In this document: positions 28,360-33,624 of the stretch, piece by piece
How positions within the stretch are numbered: the stretch's first letter is position 1
How the letters are laid out: every line of letters begins with the position of its first letter
Source of the DNA: Deltaproteobacteria bacterium
Lineage (GTDB): Bacteria > Desulfobacterota > Desulfuromonadia > Geobacterales > Pseudopelobacteraceae
Assembly: GCA_021779135.1 (NCBI GenBank)
Contig: JAJYBH010000024.1
Location: 1-33,624, forward strand
DNA: 33,624 bases
Reading direction: 5' to 3'
Notes under the pieces: generated by a model
The model's database searches: none
Seen by the model: the letters and a program-made list of their open reading frames with translations, nothing else
What the model was told of the DNA's origin: nothing
Program-made: the position numbers and the translations under genes

Positions 28360-28794
28360 ATGGAGCTCTTCACTGAAAAAGGCACCTTCACCCACGGCAT
28401 CATCGTCGACAATAAAATCCATCGCGAGTTTGTCCTGGAAGAGGAGGTCATGCGGCATACCTTCCTGGTCTCCAACGATCCTACTCTGGATTTCGTCCGC
28501 CTGGCCGGTAATGACAAGGCCAAGCCTCCGGTTCCGGCCGACGAGGCCTATTACTCTGCCTGCCTGATGGCAGCCCGCTTAAAGGTGGAAGGGCTGGATA
28601 AGGTCACGCCCGAACAGGTGGAACAGCTCTCCAAAGAAGATGCCAGACGGCTCTTGACACTATCGGCAATTATCGAGCAGCGGAGGGATCATTTTCGAGC
28701 GGAGATTGCGACCCATGCGCAGGGACATCCTGGTACTGAAAAAGCTGGGGTTCACCACAAAGGAAGTGGTAAACATGAGCCGGGGAATGATTAA
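28360..28794 (+). CDS. Tail assembly chaperone (Mu gp41-like)
   Basis: 144 residues. The N-terminus (LFTEKGTFTHGIIVDNKIHR, then EFVLEEEV) and a helical body (VPADEAYYSACLMAARLKVE...LSKEDARRLLTLSAIIEQR) are those of tail assembly chaperones placed between tube and tape measure. The last 25 or so residues (HAQGHPGTEKAGVHHKGSGK) look like out-of-frame coding for the small gene that overlaps. Frameshifting from this gene into the next frame is expected by analogy with Mu. Confidence 0.85.
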   Translation: MELFTEKGTFTHGIIVDNKIHREFVLEEEVMRHTFLVSNDPTLDFVRLAGNDKAKPPVPADEAYYSACLMAARLKVEGLDKVTPEQVEQLSKEDARRLLTLSAIIEQRRDHFRAEIATHAQGHPGTEKAGVHHKGSGKHEPGND

Positions 28795-28876
28795 AAGCTA
28801 TGACCGGGCCTTTGATGAGCTGAACCATCCGCCCAAAGCTGGTAAAACGTATAAAGTCCGGCGCGAAAAAGCGTGA
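28715..28876 (+). CDS. Downstream tail-chaperone frame (Mu gp42-like, 53 residues)
   Basis: Frame from ATG 28715 to TGA 28874-28876, open upstream to 28658, overlapping the chaperone gene. The sequence (MRRDILVLKKLGFTTKEVVN, then MSRGMIKSYDRAFDELNHPP and a basic tail) is compact and protein-like. It lies in the frame reached by a -2 shift (equal to +1) from the chaperone frame. GCGGAG is about 10 bases upstream of the ATG, so independent initiation is also possible. Confidence 0.72.
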   Translation: MRRDILVLKKLGFTTKEVVNMSRGMIKSYDRAFDELNHPPKAGKTYKVRREKA

Positions 28877-28901
28877 CAAATTGATCTGAATCTGGCATAT
28901 G
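28873..28901 (+). promoter_or_regulatory. Weak sigma70-like promoter upstream of terminator 3
   Basis: GTGACA (28873-28878, overlapping the preceding stop), 17-bp spacer, CATATG (28896-28901). It is listed because the same spacing precedes terminators 1 and 2. Alone it would be weak evidence. Confidence 0.25.
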
Positions 28902-28912
28902 TCCAGAAAACG

Positions 28913-28948
28913 AAAAGCCCTTCTCCCTATCTCGGAGAGGGGCTTTTT
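28913..28948 (+). terminator. Intrinsic terminator 3
   Basis: A 14-bp stem (28913-28926 with 28934-28947, AAAAGCCC...GGGCTTTT with one T-G pair), 7-base loop and T5. It is nearly the same design as terminator 1. It ends the capsid/sheath/tube transcript. Confidence 0.88.
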
Positions 28949-28949
28949 G

Positions 28950-28995
28950 TTTGAAACCCTTCAAATAGAATCCCCCTGCCTATCACTGCTATGCT
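28950..28995 (+). promoter_or_regulatory. Late promoter element 3 (tape measure/tail operon)
   Basis: TTTGAAACCCTTCAAA (28950-28965), TAGAATC (28966-28972), then TATGCT (28990-28995) 17 bp on as the likely -10. Transcription would start about at the tape-measure ATG. Confidence 0.72.
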
Positions 28996-29002
28996 CCCCC
29001 GC

Positions 29003-30799
29003 ATGAACGACTCCTTTAAACTCGCAATGCAGCTTACCATGATTGATATGCTCTCCGGAGTGGCCCAGGTCGCTAAACGGAACATTCTCGCCATGGGCAA
29101 CGCTGGTAAAGAGGTCCAGCGCGATTTTGATCTGATGACCCACCATATCAGCCGGGGTCTCAAATCCATCGCTGTGGCCAATTACGGTTTCGAGAAGATC
29201 AAGCCCGGCATCGCGGCTGCTGCTGATTTACAGGAGAATCTGATCGATGTACGCATGTCGTTGATGCGTTCCGGAAAAGATGCCAATACCCTTGGTAAGG
29301 AGTTGGAACAGGTCCGCGCCACAGCCGTAGACTTGCAGAAGATCACCCCATTTTCCGCTTCGGATGTCGTTCAGGTACAGAAAGAACTGCTCAACTCGGG
29401 CCTGGAGTTCGATTCGGTCATCGGCAAGGGAGCCACCCGCGCCGCCATGATGTTGGCCACCATCACCAAGGAAGCCCCCTCGGCTGCTGCTGCCGCCATG
29501 CTCAACATCGGCATTCCCTATCATCTCAAATCCAGCGAATACGGCGATGTGGCCGACGTGATTCAGAAGCATGTCATGTCCGGCCGCATGAAGCTGCCGG
29601 ATCTGAACGCCGCCCTGCCGTATGTCGCCCCGGTGGCCAAACAGTTCAAGGTGCCCTGGGATGACCTGCTGACCGGTATGGCGGTCCTGGGAGAACAGGG
29701 CCAGCTCGGATCAATGGCCGGTACACACCTCAAGGATTTTTATGGCCGGCTGACCGGTGCATCGCGTATCTCCCGCCGGATCATGGGTGCCGTCAACCGC
29801 GACCTGGTCGGTAAAGGTCATGCCCCGCTGGAGTTTTGGGATAAGAAGGGCGAGATGTTGCCTACCCAACAGCTGATCAAGAACCTGCGCAGTTCCATGG
29901 GCAATTATAATACCAAGCAGCGCATGTTCATTCTTGAGAAGATCTTCGGCGAGCAGGGCGGCTTGGCGGCCATGGGCCTGATGAGCGAAGGCACCGGTTC
30001 CTGGGAGTTTGTTAAAAAGAAGGTCATGGACGTTGCTGGAGCCGAGGAGAAAATGACCGAGCGTTTGAAGGGCTTTAATGCCAGTTTAACCGCTCTTAAA
30101 GGCACCAGTACAACCTCACTGGCCAGCCTGTTTAATCCGATGCTGTCACCCCTTACCCAGGCTGCGGACCTGATGAACACCTTGGTCGCAGGTGCCGGGA
30201 AATTGGCCGATGCCCATCCTACTGTCACTGCTGTCGGCAATGGGATTATCGGTACGGCAGTAGCCGGCGCCGGTGCTTATGGCCTCTACAACCTTGCCAA
30301 AGGGGGTGCAGCGGGTGCTCGTGTACTGAAAGGCTTGCGCGGCTTCGGCGGGTCGGCCCTGGGGATCGCCGAGGGCAAAGCTGTCCAGGCCGCTACCGGA
30401 GTCCAACCTGTGTTTGTCACGAACTGGCCGGGCGGCGTTATCCCTGGTGTGGCCGAATCTGCCGGCGTCTCTGCTGCCTCAATGGCTGCCAAGGCGCTGC
30501 CCTGGGCTACCATAGCCGGTGGCGGTGTAGCCGCTGCAGCTTTGGCCGGTATCCCCATCAGCATGGCCCTTTCCCGTGCCGCCCGTGAAAACGGTTGGTC
30601 GAGCCAGACCTATAACCGTAATAGTAGCGAGTATGAGGTCATGGGCGTCGGTGGCCGCCGAGGCACAAAAAACAACATCCACATCGATATGAAAATTGAC
30701 GGCAACGGTCGTGTTATTTCCTCTACCAACAGTATGGATACCAGCATTAAAACTATGCCTCGCGGCAGCTTTTTTGCTGGTATGCCGGCGGTCCGCTAA
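29003..30799 (+). CDS. Tail tape measure protein
   Basis: 598 residues from ATG 29003; an ATG at 28991 falls in the predicted -10. No Shine-Dalgarno sequence precedes either. The N-terminal third has the tape-measure core domain (ATAVDLQKITPFSASDVVQV, NSGLEFDSVIGKG, KLPDLNAALPYVAPVAKQFK). Hydrophobic and Ala/Gly-rich segments follow (about 395-435 and 490-520), likely to insert in the host membrane. Its length sets tail length; at about 1.5 angstrom per residue this implies a tail of roughly 90 nm. That figure is a rule-of-thumb estimate. Confidence 0.92.
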   Translation: MNDSFKLAMQLTMIDMLSGVAQVAKRNILAMGNAGKEVQRDFDLMTHHISRGLKSIAVANYGFEKIKPGIAAAADLQENLIDVRMSLMRSGKDANTLGKELEQVRATAVDLQKITPFSASDVVQVQKELLNSGLEFDSVIGKGATRAAMMLATITKEAPSAAAAAMLNIGIPYHLKSSEYGDVADVIQKHVMSGRMKLPDLNAALPYVAPVAKQFKVPWDDLLTGMAVLGEQGQLGSMAGTHLKDFYGRLTGASRISRRIMGAVNRDLVGKGHAPLEFWDKKGEMLPTQQLIKNLRSSMGNYNTKQRMFILEKIFGEQGGLAAMGLMSEGTGSWEFVKKKVMDVAGAEEKMTERLKGFNASLTALKGTSTTSLASLFNPMLSPLTQAADLMNTLVAGAGKLADAHPTVTAVGNGIIGTAVAGAGAYGLYNLAKGGAAGARVLKGLRGFGGSALGIAEGKAVQAATGVQPVFVTNWPGGVIPGVAESAGVSAASMAAKALPWATIAGGGVAAAALAGIPISMALSRAARENGWSSQTYNRNSSEYEVMGVGGRRGTKNNIHIDMKIDGNGRVISSTNSMDTSIKTMPRGSFFAGMPAVR

Positions 30800-32112
30800 T
30801 GGCGGATCTCTACGAAGCATATCTGGATGATATCCAACTGCAGCTGGAAACCATTGAAGACCAATTCGGCAAGGTCATCGCCAAATACTCCTACCCCTAC
30901 GCCGATGGCGATGATCTGGAGGATATGGGGCAAAAGGGTCATTCAACCCGGCTGCGCGCGTATTTCATAGATGAGGGAGATCGGCTGGCCTATGACGATC
31001 ACATCAAACTGATCAACCACCTGGCCGACAAAACTGATTTTATCCTCTACCATCCCAAATACGGCATCATTCACGGACTGGTCGAGGATGTCACGGCCCG
31101 GCACGATGATCGCCAGCGCTGTGCCGAAGTGGATTTCACGTTTCTGGAGCAGATGCGTCAGCCGATCGATACTGCTCCAGACATGGATGTGGCCTCGGCG
31201 GTCGAAAGCCACTTTCTGACCGGCCAGGATGAGCAGATATTCGAAGCAGTACGTGATGTTGTCTCACTTGGGCTCCCCCCGGAAATCCCTCTCGATGCTA
31301 CTAACAGCATCATGGCACAGATTAAAGTGGCGAGCGGATCCCTGCGGATTATCGCCAAAGAGGTCGATGATCATATCGCCATGCTCCGCGCCACTGCAAT
31401 TGAGATCATTCAGCCGGTAAACTCCCTGGTTGCCACCATTACCTATACCACCACGATACCTGGACTCCTGATCGGGACAGCGACTTTCTGTGTTGAGCGC
31501 GTAGCGCGGCTCTATGATTCAGTAGCCGATGCACCGGCCCATTATCTGGCCAACCTGGATTTTGCCTTCAAACAATTGATCCAGGCAGCAGGCGATCTTC
31601 CCGGTACCGGTACTGCTCCTGGCCAACAGGCCCGCACCATACTGATCAAACACCTGCAGTTGGCCTGTTCCCAACGTCTGGCCCTGGAATCCGCCTATAG
31701 CTACGCGACAGACGAATCCCGGCGCCAGCTGGTCCGCAAGGCGGAAAAGCAGGTCAGTTTCGATATTTTGGGCCGCTACCTGTCACCTGCTGCTACGGAC
31801 CCGCTCATGAATCTGCGCGAGCTGGAAAACACACTGGCAACGTCTCGCGCCTGGTTGCAGGATGGCGTTACCGCAGCGCGGTCTATGCAGTCCCTGAAAG
31901 ATCTGGCTCTGGATCTGTTGACTCATGTTTCCAGTGTCAAGCTGGAGCGTGAAAAGATCATCACCGTCACGGTCATCAATCCCACTCCATTGCATCTGAT
32001 CTGTCTGATCTATGGTCTGCCTTATAATTATGCCGAGCGTATTCGCGGCATCAACCCGCACATGGCCAACCCCAACGCCGTCAGCGGCGACATCCAGATC
32101 TACGTATGCTGA
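30799..32112 (+). CDS. N: DNA circularisation/baseplate protein (Mu gpN-like)
   Basis: 437 residues. The N-terminal domain (about 10-115: IEDQFGKVIAKYSYPYADGD, then YHPKYGIIHGLVEDVTARHD, and VDFTFLEQ) matches the DNA_circ_N domain of Mu gpN. The C-terminal end (LICLIYGLPYNYAERIRGIN) reads like a short LysM-type module. In Mu, gpN is a baseplate or tail-tip component; the circularisation name is historical. The ATG overlaps the tape-measure stop. Confidence 0.9.
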   Translation: MADLYEAYLDDIQLQLETIEDQFGKVIAKYSYPYADGDDLEDMGQKGHSTRLRAYFIDEGDRLAYDDHIKLINHLADKTDFILYHPKYGIIHGLVEDVTARHDDRQRCAEVDFTFLEQMRQPIDTAPDMDVASAVESHFLTGQDEQIFEAVRDVVSLGLPPEIPLDATNSIMAQIKVASGSLRIIAKEVDDHIAMLRATAIEIIQPVNSLVATITYTTTIPGLLIGTATFCVERVARLYDSVADAPAHYLANLDFAFKQLIQAAGDLPGTGTAPGQQARTILIKHLQLACSQRLALESAYSYATDESRRQLVRKAEKQVSFDILGRYLSPAATDPLMNLRELENTLATSRAWLQDGVTAARSMQSLKDLALDLLTHVSSVKLEREKIITVTVINPTPLHLICLIYGLPYNYAERIRGINPHMANPNAVSGDIQIYVC

Positions 32113-32124
32113 GCGGAGCCGAAG
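32109..32124 (+). repeat. REP-like half repeat at the gpN/gpP junction
   Basis: CTGAGCGGAGCCGAAG covers the gpN stop codon (TGA 32110-32112) and supplies the only Shine-Dalgarno-like sequence (GCGGAG) for the gpP gene. It belongs to the same family as the repeats at 13242 and 21366-21674. Confidence 0.7.
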
Positions 32125-32125
32125 T

Positions 32126-33244
32126 ATGAGCGACTCTATATTCCTGCAAATAGGCGGCAAGAAAATCCGCAACTTTATCTCCTACACCGCTGAGGCGGAC
32201 CTGTACGTCGCTGATCACGCTTTTTCTCTCATGCTGTCCAACCCGGAGACCGAGATCACAGGTGGGCAGAAATGCGAGCTGTATGTCAATGACCAGCTGG
32301 AGCTGACCGGTATTATTGATCACATTAATTCCCGTGTGGATAAGAGCGGCCGGACTCTGACCGTGGAAGGTCGCGACCTGATGGGGCTGGTTGTCGATTC
32401 AAGCTGTGAACAGTTCATAAGCGTTCAAAACTGGAAACTGTCCAAACTGGCCCAGCTGCTGCTCAAGGACGTGCCCTTTATCAACCTCAAGCAGATCCTC
32501 TATCAGCAGGATATCGTCGGCAAACTGAAAACCCGGCGCAGCCGTACAGCCTCCTATGGTCTGGAGGCCATGATGGGCGCAGAAAGTACCGGCGAGCGTA
32601 TCGCTCAGATCCATCCGGGTATGAGCAAGTTTCAGGTGCTGCAGATGTATGCCCTCTCCAAGGGACTGATGTTCTACAGCCTGCCCGACGGCACCTTTGT
32701 CTTTGGTCGCCCCCTGGCCGGTGGTGATCCGGACTATACGATCATCATCAACAAGGAGGGGCGGGGCGTGAACTTCATCTCGGCCGAGATTGATCGTAAC
32801 TGGTCCAAACGCTTCAGCAAAGTGACTGTTGTAGGCCAGCGGCAGGCCCATGTAGATGACGGGCTGAATGTCATGTCTACTAACATCGGTGGCGCGGCAG
32901 GGACGGTGGTAGATCCTGATTACCCTTTTTATAAACCGTTTGTACAGCTTTCGCATAACGATTCACAAACGCCGCAACAACATGCCCGCATGATCATGGA
33001 TAAAGGCCGCCATGACGGTTTCCGGCTTGTCTATGAGCTGCCACGGCATAGCCAAGGTAGTAAGAACTTCACCATCAACCGTATGGCTTTGATCAAGGAT
33101 GATATCCATAACATCCATGGCAGCTATCTAGTCTCCGGCCGCACGTTCAAAATGGATAAAGCAAAAGGGCCTACTACATCGATTACCGTCACGCTGCCCG
33201 GCCTGGTGGAAGATGGCGGTAAGCCGGGCGGGCCTCATAAATGA
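32126..33244 (+). CDS. P: Baseplate hub protein (Mu gpP/gp44-like)
   Basis: 372 residues from ATG 32126; the frame is open upstream inside gpN without a start signal. The beta-rich N-terminus (SIFLQIGGKKIRNFISYTAE, CELYVNDQLELTGIIDHINS) and the central QILYQQDIVG...GERIAQIHPGMSKFQVLQMY match the Mu gp44 hub, related to the T4 gp27 fold. The C-terminus (LVEDGGKPGGPHK) is flexible. The trimeric hub would seat the gp45 spike encoded next (ATGA overlap). Confidence 0.92.
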   Translation: MSDSIFLQIGGKKIRNFISYTAEADLYVADHAFSLMLSNPETEITGGQKCELYVNDQLELTGIIDHINSRVDKSGRTLTVEGRDLMGLVVDSSCEQFISVQNWKLSKLAQLLLKDVPFINLKQILYQQDIVGKLKTRRSRTASYGLEAMMGAESTGERIAQIHPGMSKFQVLQMYALSKGLMFYSLPDGTFVFGRPLAGGDPDYTIIINKEGRGVNFISAEIDRNWSKRFSKVTVVGQRQAHVDDGLNVMSTNIGGAAGTVVDPDYPFYKPFVQLSHNDSQTPQQHARMIMDKGRHDGFRLVYELPRHSQGSKNFTINRMALIKDDIHNIHGSYLVSGRTFKMDKAKGPTTSITVTLPGLVEDGGKPGGPHK

Positions 33245-33624
33245 TGGTGCGCGGCATTGTCAAAGCCATCACTGATGGCCTGGTACGCATGCTGTCGGCC
33301 TCCGGCATGGCGGGGCAGTCGTTCGATAATCGCGAAATCATCCAACATTACGGTATGGCATCCAGCCCTCTGCCGGGTGCCGAGGTAGTTCTGCTGGTAC
33401 ATGGCAACGTCATCACCGCGATCGGGTCCGATGATCGCCGGTACCGGATCGCCCTGGATAATGGAGAAGTTGCTCTCTATACCGATGAAGGTGACATGGT
33501 CCACCTCCGGCGCAATCGCATCATTGATATCATCGGCGGGGAACAGGTGAATGTTACTACCAAGGTGGCCAATATTAACGCATCAAGCCAGGTGACGCTC
33601 AATACTCCAGATGTATTCTGCAGC
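33241..33624 (+). CDS. Baseplate spike protein (Mu gp45-like), partial
   Basis: An open frame from ATG 33241 (second ATG 33244) runs off the window after 128 codons. It begins MMVRGIVKAITDGLVRMLSA, then QHYGMASSPLPGAEVVLLVH and GNVITAIGSDDRRYRIAL. The start is that of the Mu gp45 spike, which pierces the outer membrane. The region near the end (VNVTTKVANINASSQVTLNT) begins the beta-helix part. The C-terminal metal-binding tip is outside the window. Confidence 0.9.
   Translation, partial: MMVRGIVKAITDGLVRMLSASGMAGQSFDNREIIQHYGMASSPLPGAEVVLLVHGNVITAIGSDDRRYRIALDNGEVALYTDEGDMVHLRRNRIIDIIGGEQVNVTTKVANINASSQVTLNTPDVFCS

Noticed and set aside
1-33624. tRNA, rRNA or riboswitch genes
   Set aside because: None recognised by reading either strand. 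A covariance-model scan was not possible here.

Overview
The window is the greater part of a Mu-like transposable prophage (33.6 kb; the left end lies upstream of position 1 and the right end beyond 33624). Gene order, overlapping start/stop junctions and family content follow phage Mu: repressor, Ner-like regulator, transposase A, ATPase B, a run of small early genes, GemA, Mor, lysis, small and large terminase, portal, head morphogenesis, gpG, protease/scaffold, decoration and capsid proteins, gp36-gp38, sheath, tube, tail chaperone, tape measure, gpN, gpP and the start of gp45. High GC content, protein flavour and the integron-type integrase suggest a Desulfuromonadales/Geobacter-like or related proteobacterial host. 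That assignment is tentative, because no host gene is clearly present.

Layout. 1-1158 (minus strand): a truncated lipoprotein gene translationally coupled to the S24-type repressor, with a cluster of ACTCGGAA operators over the repressor's 5' end. 1202-8846 (plus): strong early promoter, ner-like gene, A, B, small HTH/RHH/membrane genes, DUF3164, gemA and mor, nearly all overlapping by a few bases. 8841-12752: an integron, described below. 12760-13017 (minus): a small exported HNH nuclease. 13111-21363: terminator plus late-promoter element, GH19 endolysin and lysis genes, terminases, portal, head genes. 21366-28876: repeats, second terminator/late element, bacterioferritin-like gene, protease/scaffold, capsid, tail completion, sheath, tube, chaperone. 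28913-33624: third terminator/late element, tape measure, gpN, gpP, gp45.

The main discovery is a gene-cassette integron inside the phage. Between mor and the lysis module lie six cassettes (8894 to about 11673), five of them complete, separated by attC-like sites of 54-63 bp, and followed by an integron-type tyrosine recombinase (intI, 11721-12752) that carries the IntI-specific insertion domain. Each cassette passes an internal test. The inverse core (R'') at its 3' end is complementary to the core (R') at its own 5' end over 8-10 bases, as expected if each cassette once circularised. Every terminal cassette gene, and mor itself, ends with the TAA of an R'' core. Cargo includes two DNA methyltransferases (one with a T7 frameshift at a -1 slippery heptamer), a DUF4406 protein and small unknown proteins. 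This looks like an exchangeable store of DNA-modification/anti-defence genes in the phage's early-to-middle transcription unit. The integrase points the same way as the cassettes and lies at their 3' end, unlike the usual divergent layout, and no canonical attI is visible.

The second regulatory discovery is a three-times repeated boundary module: intrinsic terminator, then the palindrome TTTGAAnCCCTTCAAA followed directly by TAGAATC, then a -10-like hexamer 16-17 bp further on. The copies precede the lysis operon, the bacterioferritin/protease/capsid operon and the tape-measure/tail operon. Mu has late promoters upstream of lys and I, so these are probably the late promoters, activated by the single Mor/C-family protein. 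A bacterioferritin-like gene retaining all six ferroxidase ligands but lacking the haem-ligand Met52 is the first gene of the capsid operon.
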